From assembly GCA_027083995.1 (NCBI GenBank), contig JALWME010000064.1:1-5696 (forward strand): a stretch of 5,696 nucleotides of DNA, in the 5' to 3' direction. The position numbers and the translations under genes are program-made. Shown piece by piece: positions 1 to 5,696 of this stretch; within the stretch, counting starts at the first letter, position 1; each line of letters begins with the position of its first letter. The notes beneath the pieces were generated by a model. The model did not search any database, was not told where the DNA came from, and saw only the letters and a program-made list of their open reading frames with translations. Origin of the DNA: Sulfurovum sp. (GTDB taxonomy: Bacteria > Campylobacterota > Campylobacteria > Campylobacterales > Sulfurovaceae).

Positions 1-714
1 GATATTATCCTCTCTCCTTATGTAGATATATCCCATAACCAAGTACGTTTTTCTACCCGTATCAAAGACTCTAATGAAGACTTACGCCGTAATGAGCTTT
101 TAAAAAAAATACGCAATGATTTAAGCCATCTGCTTAACCCTAAAGTCGTGGAATTTAGGCTCTCAAACCTTATGGTCATCTATAACAATATGCTTCAGTC
201 ACTCTTTAGCTCGCAAATCATGACACTAAGTCTCGTTTTGGTTATTTTATTTGTCATGTTTTTACTTCTTTTTCGTTCAGTAATGCTCACAATTATTGCA
301 CTCATTGTAAATATCATTCCTATAGGTATCATCTTTGGGTTCATGGGTTGGTTGCATATACCTCTTGATATTATGACCATTACCATCGCAGCCATTGCCA
401 TGGGTATCGGAGTAGATGATACCATCCACTATATTCACCGTTTTAAAGAAGAGTTTAGTAAAGATACTAACTACATACCCACCATGCAACGTACCAACGA
501 GAGTATTGGCTATGCGATGGTCTATACTTCCATTACGGTAATTATAGGTTTTTCCATACTCACACTCTCTAACCTTATACCTACGATTTACTTTGGTTTA
601 CTTACCATGCTTGTCATGACCGCGGCACTCATCTCTAACCTTATATTGCTTCCTAAACTTCTAGTGTTAATAAAACCATTAAGAAAAAATGATACAATCA
701 AAAAAATTAATTAA
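1..714 (+). CDS. RND/MMPL-type transporter, C-terminal part (5' end outside window)
   Basis: The reading frame is open from base 1, so this is the last 237 residues of a longer protein. A GTG at 148 could be mistaken for a start, but coding sequence clearly continues upstream of it. Residues 1-70 are soluble and would be the end of the second periplasmic loop. Five hydrophobic segments follow at about residues 73-91, 95-113, 122-138, 173-190 and 196-222, matching the last membrane helices of an RND permease. The third runs into GIGVDDTIHYIHRF, where the paired aspartates (D139, D140) occupy the position typical of the proton-relay region in RND/MMPL exporters. The protein would sit in the inner membrane and export or move a substrate using the proton gradient. 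The substrate cannot be told from this part. The M3 peptidase gene starts 14 bases downstream on the same strand. The family call is firm; the subfamily is open. Confidence 0.88.
   Translation, partial: DIILSPYVDISHNQVRFSTRIKDSNEDLRRNELLKKIRNDLSHLLNPKVVEFRLSNLMVIYNNMLQSLFSSQIMTLSLVLVILFVMFLLLFRSVMLTIIALIVNIIPIGIIFGFMGWLHIPLDIMTITIAAIAMGIGVDDTIHYIHRFKEEFSKDTNYIPTMQRTNESIGYAMVYTSITVIIGFSILTLSNLIPTIYFGLLTMLVMTAALISNLILLPKLLVLIKPLRKNDTIKKIN
690..698 (+). promoter_or_regulatory. candidate extended -10 promoter for the M3 peptidase gene
   Basis: TGATACAAT lies inside the last codons of the transporter gene and resembles an extended -10 element (TGn plus TACAAT). Transcription would begin near 705, about 24 bases before the peptidase start. 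I see no good -35 box at the usual distance, which is common in Campylobacterota sigma-70 promoters. In this AT-rich stretch a chance match is quite possible. Confidence 0.3.
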
Positions 715-728
715 CGGATATATTACCC

Positions 729-2678
729 ATGTTTCAAAACTTTCACATAGAGAACCTAAAAAACTTCCCAAAAGAGCTTGATAGCCTTTTAAACAGTCAA
801 CGTAAAGTCATCGATACTATTACAAAATCAAAAGAGACTGGCTACGAGAAAATACTCAAACCACTTCAAGACTTGGATGAAGAGCTAGGACTCTTTTTTA
901 CCCCTCTTTCTCACCTAAACTCAGTAATGAACTCGGATGAGACGCAAAAGGCTTATGAAGAGTCACTTCCACTGCTTTCTAAGTTTGGTTCAGAAATGGC
1001 ACAAAATGTTGAACTGTTTAAAAAGATAGAACAAATCAAAGCAGAGTCAGATGAAGCCAAAACAGTAGTTTCTCATGATATTAGAGACTTTGTACTCTCC
1101 GGTGTGACTCTTCCTGAAGCAGAGAAAAAGCGTATGGAGGAGATAAGCCTGAAACTCTCCGAACTCTCCAACAACTTCTCACAAAATCTGCTTGATGCTA
1201 CCAATGCCTACGAACTTATCATCGAAGATGCCAAAGATGTAGAGGGTATGCCAAGCTCTGACATCGATGCAGCAAAAGTTGAAATAGAGGGTAAAACCGT
1301 CTATAAGTTTACTCTCCAAATGCCTAGTTACTTAGCCTACATGACCTACGGACCAAATAGGGAGTATAGAAAAGAGCTCTCTAAAGCATACGCAACAAGA
1401 GCACCCAAAAATGCTAAAGTCATTGATGAAATTTTAGCACTTAAAGATGAAAAAGCAAAACTGCTTGGGTTTGAGAGCTATGCACAGTATGCACTCGAGA
1501 CAAGAGATGCCAGTAAAGAAGAAGATGTCATCACTTTTCTAAATGACTTGGCAGATGCGGCTTTGCCACAGGCTAAAAATGAACTAGCAGAGTTGAAAGC
1601 CTTTGCCAAAAAAACAGATGGTATAGAAGACTTGGCACGTTATGATATAGGCTACTACTCAGAAAAACTCAAAAAAGAGAAGTTTGACTTTGATGATACG
1701 ATGACAAAGCCTTATTTCCAACAGGAAAAAGTATTACAGGGCTTATTAGACATTGTTTCAGAACTCTTTGGTGTGACCTTTAAACCAGCCGATGTACCTA
1801 CATGGCATGAGTGTGTCAAACCCTTTGATATCTTTGATGATGGCAAACTAAGTGGACGTATCTATTTTGACCTTGAAGCCAGAAAAGAGAAGCGTGGTGG
1901 TGCATGGATGAACGATTGGGAGACTCACTACGAGGACAGTGAAGGCAAAACACACCTTGCCTCTGCTTTTGTCGTGTGTAACTTCTCCCCTACAACAGAG
2001 ACTACCCCCTCACTACTACGCCATGATGATGTAGTAACGCTCTTCCATGAGATGGGACATGCCATTCATCATCTTTTTGGGAAGTGTAAAGAGCGTTCAG
2101 TGAGTGGCATAAACGGTGTGGCATGGGATGTGGTGGAGTTTCCTTCACAGTTTTTAGAGAATTTTGCGTATGAAGCTGCCATACTAAAACGTTTTGGGTT
2201 TCACTATGAGAGCGGTGAACCTATCTCAGAGGAACTCATGGCGAAAATAAAAGAGACCAAAAACTACCAAGCAGCTTTAGGCATCTTACGTCAAGTAGAG
2301 TTTTCACTCTTTGACTTCACCCTACACCAAGGACTCTACCAAGGTGAAAATATACAAACCCTGCTTGATGGCATACGAGAAAAAACATCTCTTCTTCCAG
2401 CACCAAAGTATGACAAATTCCAACATGGTTTTGCACATATTTTTGCAGGAGGGTACGCTGCAGGATACTACAGCTACAAATGGGCAGAGGTACTCAGTGC
2501 TGATGCATTCTTCTCGTGCCTAGATGAAACATCAGGGTTCAACAAAGAGGCTGCAAAAGGATACAAAGAGTATATACTGGCAAACGGTGGAGCCAAAGAG
2601 ATGTCAAAACTTTATCAAGAGTGGCTTGGACGCAAAGCAAATGTCAAAAGTCTCATAAAATTATATGATTTAGATTAA
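729..2678 (+). CDS. prlC: M3-family zinc oligopeptidase (oligopeptidase A / PrlC-like)
   Basis: This is a complete 649-residue cytoplasmic metallopeptidase expected to cut short peptides during protein turnover. The zinc site is HEMGH at residues 440-444: H440 and H444 bind zinc and E441 is the catalytic base. E470 in VEFPSQ, 26 residues later, is the expected third ligand. The long helical N-terminal half (about 1-350) matches the part of the family fold that closes over the active site. GGAWMND (390-396) and the VCNFSP stretch are typical of the OpdA branch. HIFAGGYAAGYYSY (570-583) carries the tyrosines (Y576, Y580, Y583) that contact substrate in thimet oligopeptidase relatives. The length is slightly below the roughly 680 residues of E. 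coli OpdA, with no sign of truncation. There is no signal peptide. The ATG at 729 has only a weak GGA (716-718) upstream but fits the family N terminus. It lies 14 bases after the transporter and 13 before the next gene, so co-transcription is likely. The symbol is by homology to E. coli prlC/opdA. Confidence 0.93.
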   Translation: MFQNFHIENLKNFPKELDSLLNSQRKVIDTITKSKETGYEKILKPLQDLDEELGLFFTPLSHLNSVMNSDETQKAYEESLPLLSKFGSEMAQNVELFKKIEQIKAESDEAKTVVSHDIRDFVLSGVTLPEAEKKRMEEISLKLSELSNNFSQNLLDATNAYELIIEDAKDVEGMPSSDIDAAKVEIEGKTVYKFTLQMPSYLAYMTYGPNREYRKELSKAYATRAPKNAKVIDEILALKDEKAKLLGFESYAQYALETRDASKEEDVITFLNDLADAALPQAKNELAELKAFAKKTDGIEDLARYDIGYYSEKLKKEKFDFDDTMTKPYFQQEKVLQGLLDIVSELFGVTFKPADVPTWHECVKPFDIFDDGKLSGRIYFDLEARKEKRGGAWMNDWETHYEDSEGKTHLASAFVVCNFSPTTETTPSLLRHDDVVTLFHEMGHAIHHLFGKCKERSVSGINGVAWDVVEFPSQFLENFAYEAAILKRFGFHYESGEPISEELMAKIKETKNYQAALGILRQVEFSLFDFTLHQGLYQGENIQTLLDGIREKTSLLPAPKYDKFQHGFAHIFAGGYAAGYYSYKWAEVLSADAFFSCLDETSGFNKEAAKGYKEYILANGGAKEMSKLYQEWLGRKANVKSLIKLYDLD

Positions 2679-2691
2679 TGCAGGTGTGATG

Positions 2692-3207
2692 ATGCAAGTG
2701 TATCGTTCTTTATTTCTTATTGTCTTAGCGATATTTGCCATTACACTACTAGGTGCCTATTTTAGCCCTACTTTCACCCAACAAAAAGAATGGCTTGAAC
2801 TCTTTTTTCTCTTAGGTGGTGTACTATTTATAGTCTCTACCCTGGCAGTATTTGCTACACTTGGGTTTAGCTCTTTTGCCATTTATATGGCTATTTTCCT
2901 AGCTGCTGTAATTGCTTTATTTGGTATACTCGGTGCCGTCATTGTAGTACTACTTACATATATCGTTTGGGGTTTTGTTTTTGCTATGGAAGTTTTACTC
3001 TATGATTCAGGTTCCATAAGTGCCAAGGAGTGGTTTATCTCTCGCTATACATTTAAAGAATTTAAAGCCGAATATTATGCTTTTTATCCCATGCTGGGAT
3101 TTGTCTATATACTTTTAGAGATAGTGCCAAATATCTTAAGTAGAGTATCAATCATACACTTTTCTCCTTCAAGAGTTTTGAAAGAGATGGAGAAGATATT
3201 AAAATAA
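2692..3207 (+). CDS. small polytopic membrane protein of unknown function
   Basis: I do not recognise this family. The start is uncertain: GTG 2686, ATG 2689 and ATG 2692 are consecutive in frame. ATG 2692 is preferred because an AGG at 2682-2684 then has a 7-base spacing. The resulting 171-residue protein has hydrophobic segments at about residues 5-24, 36-57, 61-78 and 80-104, and a weaker one at 133-149. A charged, aromatic-rich stretch (about 110-130: KEWF, FKEFKAEYY) lies between the last two, and the C-terminal tail is basic (SRV...KEMEKILK). This indicates an inner-membrane protein with four or five helices. No catalytic, metal-binding or transporter motif is visible. It follows the peptidase gene by 13 bases and is probably in the same transcript, but that does not reveal its job. 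It ends 3 bases from the stop codon of the convergent argG. Confidence 0.75.
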   Translation: MQVYRSLFLIVLAIFAITLLGAYFSPTFTQQKEWLELFFLLGGVLFIVSTLAVFATLGFSSFAIYMAIFLAAVIALFGILGAVIVVLLTYIVWGFVFAMEVLLYDSGSISAKEWFISRYTFKEFKAEYYAFYPMLGFVYILLEIVPNILSRVSIIHFSPSRVLKEMEKILK

Positions 3208-3227
3208 AACTTAATCTTTTTTAATAT
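3196..3227. terminator. AT-only inverted repeat across the convergent stop codons
   Basis: ATATTAAAA (3196-3204) and TTTTAATAT (3219-3227) form a perfect 9-bp inverted repeat around a 14-base loop. It spans the stop codons of both the + strand membrane protein gene and the - strand argG. The position suits a shared bidirectional termination region. The stem contains no G:C pair and is not a strong intrinsic terminator, so this is a weak candidate only. Confidence 0.25.
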
Positions 3228-4590
3228 ACTCTTTGCCCTGTTTTGCTGGTGCTTCATCTCTACCAAAACCAAAGAAACGTTTGATACGCTGACAGATAGT
3301 ATATGTACCTGTTTCAATGCGACATACTTCCTCACCCTCTTCATCTTCTGTAGAAGCTATAAGTGTTTCTATACGTTCAGGCTGCTTTTTACCCTCAATA
3401 ATGAAACGAAGTGCATTAAGTCTTATGAATCCTTCTGCATCTTTTTGGTTATAAACATCATCTGCTTCAAATGTAGAGTGTTCTTCTGAGTAAAGTGTCA
3501 CATCTGACTTTCTACCTACTACAGTCACGCTCCCTTTGTAAAGTTTGAGTTTTACATCACCTTGCACTTGGTCTTGTGTTGCATCTATAGCAGCTTGTAA
3601 CATACGACGCTCAGGAGACCACCATAAACCATTGTAGATGAGTTTTGCATACTTAGGCATAAGTTCATCTTTCATGTGTGCCTCTTCTCTATCTAGTGTG
3701 ATAGACTCTATAGCACGGTGTGCTTTAAGCATAATAGTCCCACCTGGTGTCTCATAACAACCACGTGCTTTCATCCCAACCATACGGTTTTCCACGATGT
3801 CGATGCGCCCTATCCCATGCTTGTTACCATATGCATTAAGTTTTGTAAGTATAGTAGCTGGGCTCATCTCTTCTTTGTTAATAGCCACTGGGTCACCATT
3901 TTTATAGCTAATCGTAATGTACTCAGCTTCATCGGGTGCATCTTCAGGCTTGACTGACCACAACCACATGTCATCTTCTGGTTCATTGTATGGATTTTCC
4001 AACCACTCACCCTCATAAGAGATATGAAGCAAGTTTGCATCCATAGAGTAGGGCTTCGCTTGTCCTTTACCATCGATGTCTATACCATGTTCTTTTGCAT
4101 ACGCAAAAAGTTTTGTACGTGAGTTCAAGTCCCACTCTCTCCATGGAGCAATGACTGCGATGTCTGGGTCAAGTGCAAGGTAGCCAAGCTCAAAACGTAC
4201 TTGGTCATTCCCTTTTCCTGTTGCCCCATGACTCACTGCATCAGCACCTGTTTGGTGTGCTATCTCTATCTGCTTTTTAGAGATGAGTGGACGTGCAATA
4301 GAGGTACCTAACAGATACTCACCCTCATAAATAGCATTTGCTCTAAACATAGGAAACACAAAGTCTTTTACAAACTCTTCACGTAGGTCTAAAATGAAGA
4401 TATTCTCTTCTTTTATCCCCATATCTAATGCTTTTTGACGTGCAGGCTCTACCTCTTCACCCTGACCAAGATCAGCAGTAAAGGTTATTACCTCACACTC
4501 ATACTCATCTTGAAGCCATTTAAGAATAATACTCGTATCAAGCCCACCAGAGTAAGCCAGTACTGCTTTTTTAATTGTTCTTTTTGCCAT
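3211..4590 (-). CDS. argG: argininosuccinate synthase with unusual C-terminal extension
   Basis: ArgG joins citrulline and aspartate using ATP (giving AMP and pyrophosphate) to make argininosuccinate, the penultimate step of arginine synthesis, in the cytoplasm. The ATP pyrophosphatase loop AYSGGLDTS is at residues 12-20. [14 protein letters not shown] (90-103) and [14 protein letters not shown] (121-134) are family signatures for nucleotide, citrulline and aspartate binding. [15 protein letters not shown] in the C-terminal domain is also characteristic. The core ends near [12 protein letters not shown] (residue 402), about where the usual 400-410 residue protein stops. Here it continues to residue 459 with an acidic stretch (EDEEGEE), two cysteines (C423, C433) and a basic aromatic segment ([11 protein letters not shown]). 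The ATG at 4590 has a good ribosome binding site (TAAAGG on the - strand, 4598-4603, 7 bases away). It is transcribed alone: the left neighbour converges and the right neighbour diverges. No ARG-box matching the E. coli consensus was seen upstream. Confidence 0.97.
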   Translation of the reverse strand: MAKRTIKKAVLAYSGGLDTSIILKWLQDEYECEVITFTADLGQGEEVEPARQKALDMGIKEENIFILDLREEFVKDFVFPMFRANAIYEGEYLLGTSIARPLISKKQIEIAHQTGADAVSHGATGKGNDQVRFELGYLALDPDIAVIAPWREWDLNSRTKLFAYAKEHGIDIDGKGQAKPYSMDANLLHISYEGEWLENPYNEPEDDMWLWSVKPEDAPDEAEYITISYKNGDPVAINKEEMSPATILTKLNAYGNKHGIGRIDIVENRMVGMKARGCYETPGGTIMLKAHRAIESITLDREEAHMKDELMPKYAKLIYNGLWWSPERRMLQAAIDATQDQVQGDVKLKLYKGSVTVVGRKSDVTLYSEEHSTFEADDVYNQKDAEGFIRLNALRFIIEGKKQPERIETLIASTEDEEGEEVCRIETGTYTICQRIKRFFGFGRDEAPAKQGKEYIKKD

Positions 4591-4597
4591 GTTACAG

Positions 4598-4603
4598 CCT
4601 TTA
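4598..4603 (-). promoter_or_regulatory. argG ribosome binding site
   Basis: The - strand reads TAAAGG here, 7 bases before the ATG at 4590. This supports the chosen argG start, and no other in-frame start has a comparable site. Confidence 0.7.
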
Positions 4604-4615
4604 CAATAATATTGT
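4603..4615. promoter_or_regulatory. 13-bp palindrome in argG leader, possible operator
   Basis: ACAATA-A-TATTGT is a perfect inverted repeat of 6-bp arms around one base. It lies between the candidate argG -10 box and the ribosome binding site, where transcription would start. A repressor bound there could control argG, but no regulator is identified and the sequence does not match the E. coli ArgR box. Chance is possible at this AT content. Confidence 0.3.
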
Positions 4616-4619
4616 CGCG

Positions 4620-4625
4620 ATTTTA
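4620..4625 (-). promoter_or_regulatory. candidate -10 box of argG
   Basis: The - strand reads TAAAAT, preceded by the AT-rich stretch CCAAAATTACGC. Transcription would start near 4612, giving a leader of about 20 bases that holds the ribosome binding site. No convincing -35 box is seen. Confidence 0.4.
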
Positions 4626-4662
4626 GCGTAATTTTGGTTAGGAGCTGGTTTAAATATTTTGA

Positions 4663-4668
4663 TATACT
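4663..4668 (+). promoter_or_regulatory. candidate -10 box of the small membrane protein gene
   Basis: TATACT follows the T-rich stretch TTTAAATATTTTGA, the pattern seen at Campylobacterota sigma-70 promoters that lack a strong -35. The predicted start near 4675 falls after the upstream TTG codon at 4659, so translation from that TTG is unlikely. Confidence 0.4.
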
Positions 4669-4706
4669 TACTTAAAAAGAAAAAGATAATTATGGAGTCT
4701 TTTTAT

Positions 4707-4964
4707 ATGGATATAATAGAATTTTTTCTTAATATACTTAGAACAATCATACATATGTTTGATATTACTACTGATTTAGTGCGAGATAATTATAAGATAT
4801 TTAATGCTATATTTGGATTTATACTAGCTGGATGCCTAATCTATTTCTTTAAAATTGATTCAATATCTGATGCATCATCATTTCCTCTAGCACTGTTTTT
4901 TGTCACAGGTATATATTTATCATACACATTTACAACTTGGTTTATTTCAAAACTTGACTCGTAG
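4707..4964 (+). CDS. small two-helix membrane protein, unknown function
   Basis: I do not recognise this protein. The frame is open from a TTG at 4659, with ATG codons at 4692 and 4707. ATG 4707 is chosen because GGAG (4694-4697) sits 9 bases upstream, while 4692 has only A-rich sequence and 4659 lies before the likely transcription start. The 85-residue product has an amphipathic N terminus (IIEFFLNILRTIIHMF), then two hydrophobic segments at about 31-48 (containing C43) and 59-80, separated by a short acidic loop (DSISDASS). It is probably a small inner-membrane protein. No toxin, holin or transporter family is evident, though small two-helix proteins occur among all of these. The gene is more AT-rich than argG and the peptidase gene and lies between argG and a toxin-antitoxin pair, hinting at accessory origin. 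It is divergent from argG, and its stop codon lies in a hairpin. Confidence 0.6.
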   Translation: MDIIEFFLNILRTIIHMFDITTDLVRDNYKIFNAIFGFILAGCLIYFFKIDSISDASSFPLALFFVTGIYLSYTFTTWFISKLDS

Positions 4965-4983
4965 CGAAGCTCCAGCTTCGTTA
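4962..4983 (+). terminator. hairpin overlapping the stop codon, possible terminator or palindromic repeat
   Basis: CGAAGC (4965-4970), loop TCCA, GCTTCG (4975-4980) form a 6-bp G:C-containing stem. It extends through one G-U and two A-U pairs to 9 bp (4962-4970 with 4975-4983), taking in the TAG stop codon. It could end the upstream transcript, but no run of T follows, so it is not a classic intrinsic terminator. It may instead be a dispersed intergenic palindrome. Confidence 0.45.
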
Positions 4984-4993
4984 TGCTCTATCA

Positions 4994-5056
4994 GTATCTG
5001 ATTTATACATCAATCTAATATATCGATACAAAGTATCACAGCTGGAGTATGATACT
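4994..5056. repeat. cluster of GTATC/GATAC inverted repeats in the spacer
   Basis: The pentamer GTATC or its complement occurs at 4994-4998, 5025-5029, 5033-5037 and 5051-5055. Two alternative hairpins share the third copy: GATAC-AAA-GTATC (5025-5037), and AGTATCA (5032-5038) with TGATACT (5050-5056) around an 11-base loop. The second lies 2 bases past the toxin stop codon on the - strand and could help end that transcript, with only a short TTT following. The 94-base spacer 4965-5058 holds no gene. Confidence 0.4.
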
Positions 5057-5058
5057 AG

Positions 5059-5352
5059 CTAAACTCTCTCTTTCCAATATTCAGGATTACGGCTATTGTG
5101 CATGACTGCAACAATATATACTTCATTCTCTTCCTCTTTATACACAACAGAAAAAGGAAAACGTGCGAGAATATATCTTCTGAAAGCATGTTCAAAAGTC
5201 ACCCAAGTAGATGGAGCATAGCTGATAGCATCAAAACCCTGTTCTAACTCTGAAATAAATTGTAATCCTAACCCTTCAAGTTCATCTTCATACCAAGAAA
5301 AAGAGCCTCTAATATCAGTTTCTACATCAGGGTGAAAATGTATTGGCTTCAC
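5059..5352 (-). CDS. RelE/ParE-family toxin of a type II toxin-antitoxin system
   Basis: This 97-residue cytoplasmic protein has the size and landmarks of the RelE/ParE fold. An N-terminal strand and helix carry DIRGSFSWYEDELEGLG (WYE at 20-22, GLG at 27-29). A second helix leads to AP at 46-47. The core strands contain RRYILARFPFSVVY (58-71), and a final strand gives AVMHNSRNPEYWKERV (82-97). The RRxxLxRFP and H-x-x-R-x-P-x-YW patterns mark the branch paired with Unstab_antitox antitoxins. Members of this superfamily either cut ribosome-bound mRNA or poison gyrase, and the sequence alone does not tell which. The start is GTG at 5352, with AGG (- strand, 5360-5362) 7 bases upstream inside the antitoxin gene. 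Only 3 bases separate it from the antitoxin stop, so translation is probably coupled, and the weak start would keep toxin below antitoxin. No damage is visible, so it is probably functional. Confidence 0.92.
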   Translation of the reverse strand: MKPIHFHPDVETDIRGSFSWYEDELEGLGLQFISELEQGFDAISYAPSTWVTFEHAFRRYILARFPFSVVYKEEENEVYIVAVMHNSRNPEYWKERV

Positions 5353-5355
5353 TCA

Positions 5356-5577
5356 CTAACCTAAAATATTTTGTTTTATAGTGTCCCAAGAAACAGACTG
5401 TATTTTTCCAGATATTAACTCGTCATATCTACTTTTAGCGAGTGTAGCCCACTTTTCAGAAGCATTTTTATCTTCTCTATCATCTAAAGAAGCTATAAGA
5501 TATTGGGCTATCATACCTTTTTCTGATGCACTTAATGTTTCGAGTTCACTCATTACTTGATTCATTTTTACAGTCAT
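5356..5577 (-). CDS. antitoxin, addiction-module (Unstab_antitox) family
   Basis: This 73-residue protein is the partner of the toxin encoded immediately downstream. It has the layout of the addiction-module antitoxin family: an N-terminal helical part (MNQVMSELETLSASEKGMIAQYLIASL, written here as its two halves MNQVMSELETLS and EKGMIAQYLIASL), a charged linker (DDREDKN), then EKWATLAKSRYDELISGKI with the conserved W43, R50, E53 and G57. The C-terminal part (SVSWDTIKQNIL) would wrap the toxin. Such antitoxins neutralise the toxin by binding it, are degraded by proteases, and the complex often represses its own promoter. An in-frame ATG at 5607 would add ten residues, but the ATG at 5577 is chosen for its strong ribosome binding site. 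The gene comes first in the operon, the normal order for this family. Confidence 0.88.
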   Translation of the reverse strand: MTVKMNQVMSELETLSASEKGMIAQYLIASLDDREDKNASEKWATLAKSRYDELISGKIQSVSWDTIKQNILG

Positions 5578-5582
5578 AAAAA

Positions 5583-5588
5583 CTCCTT
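5583..5588 (-). promoter_or_regulatory. antitoxin ribosome binding site
   Basis: The - strand reads AAGGAG, followed by TTTTT and the ATG at 5577. This is the best ribosome binding site in the window and fixes the antitoxin start at 5577 rather than 5607. Confidence 0.8.
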
Positions 5589-5599
5589 CGTATAATATA

Positions 5600-5630
5600 T
5601 TTATCAACCAAATCGATAAAATAAGGTTGA
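5600..5630. promoter_or_regulatory. overlapping inverted repeats upstream of the antitoxin, possible operator
   Basis: TTTATC (5600-5605) pairs with GATAAA (5615-5620), and TCAACC (5604-5609) pairs with GGTTGA (5625-5630). The two repeats interlock, 23 bases or more before the antitoxin ATG and next to AT-rich sequence that probably holds the promoter. Autoregulation by the toxin-antitoxin complex is common in such operons, which makes this a reasonable operator candidate. The rest of the right end, to 5696, is AT-rich with no gene seen. Confidence 0.4.
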
Positions 5631-5696
5631 GTTCAATAAAGACTCATAGTTTTCACAAAAGCTAACAGTAAACAAGTTTTTTTCCTTTTTGGACTT

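Noticed and set aside
195..489. Two short open frames on the - strand opposite the transporter
   Set aside because: They are antisense to a clear membrane-protein gene, have no family resemblance and no ribosome binding site.
148..714. GTG at 148 as a real start for the transporter fragment
   Set aside because: The same frame is open and protein-like back to base 1, and a start here would remove the periplasmic part. The gene simply begins outside the window.
2311..2523. 70-codon + strand open frame inside the peptidase gene
   Set aside because: It is out of frame with the conserved C-terminal part of the M3 peptidase and is a shadow of it.
3105..3344. 79-codon - strand open frame across the argG and membrane-protein ends
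   Set aside because: It overlaps two convergent genes in another frame and looks like no protein family. I considered it as the possible original end of a frameshifted argG, but it does not carry the usual ArgG C terminus.
3718..4626. Open frames on both strands inside argG (3718-3957 +, 3864-4073 -, 4435-4626 +)
   Set aside because: argG is intact in its own frame and strongly conserved, so these are shadows.
4659..4706. TTG at 4659 as the start of the small membrane protein
   Set aside because: It lies before the likely transcription start, has no ribosome binding site, and would add a lysine-rich run (LLKKKKII) with low-complexity character. ATG 4707 with GGAG upstream fits better.
5578..5607. 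ATG at 5607 as the antitoxin start
   Set aside because: It would place the strong AAGGAG inside the coding region. The added residues INILYEGVF are just the translation of the ribosome-binding-site region.
1..5696. tRNA, rRNA, CRISPR array, insertion sequence or integrase
   Set aside because: I looked for cloverleaf-like arms, regularly spaced repeats, and transposase or integrase motifs and saw none.

Overview
The window looks like chromosomal DNA of a Campylobacterota (epsilonproteobacterial) bacterium, probably a Sulfurovum- or Sulfurimonas-like organism. This is inferred from the low G+C with Lys/Glu/Ile-rich proteins, the tight gene packing, the T-rich sequence before -10 boxes with poor -35 boxes, and the general look of the ArgG and M3 peptidase proteins. 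No database search was possible, so the genus is a guess.

Left part, + strand (1-3207): the 3' end of an RND/MMPL-type membrane transporter gene is cut by the window edge. After 14 bases comes a complete M3-family oligopeptidase gene (OpdA/PrlC-like, zinc site HEMGH). After another 13 bases comes a small polytopic membrane protein of unknown function. The short gaps suggest one transcription unit, possibly with an extra promoter for the peptidase inside the end of the transporter gene.

Middle, - strand (3211-4590): argG, argininosuccinate synthase, the penultimate step of arginine synthesis. It converges on the membrane protein gene with only 3 bases between the two stop codons. Its catalytic core is normal, but about 57 residues follow the point where ArgG proteins usually end. 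A clear ribosome binding site, a candidate -10 box and a 13-bp palindrome lie just upstream.

Right part (4591-5696): this part is more AT-rich and looks accessory. A divergent + strand gene encodes a small protein with two membrane segments that I cannot assign. A 94-base spacer follows, full of short hairpins. Then comes a type II toxin-antitoxin operon on the - strand: an Unstab_antitox-type antitoxin followed, 3 bases later, by a RelE/ParE-family toxin with a GTG start. Two overlapping inverted repeats upstream of the antitoxin are candidate autoregulation operators. The last 89 bases hold no gene that I can support.

The genes form separate functional units: membrane transport, peptide breakdown, arginine synthesis and a toxin-antitoxin pair. 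I see no evidence of a wholly new multi-gene system. The most unusual features are the ArgG C-terminal extension and the structured spacer beside the toxin-antitoxin pair.
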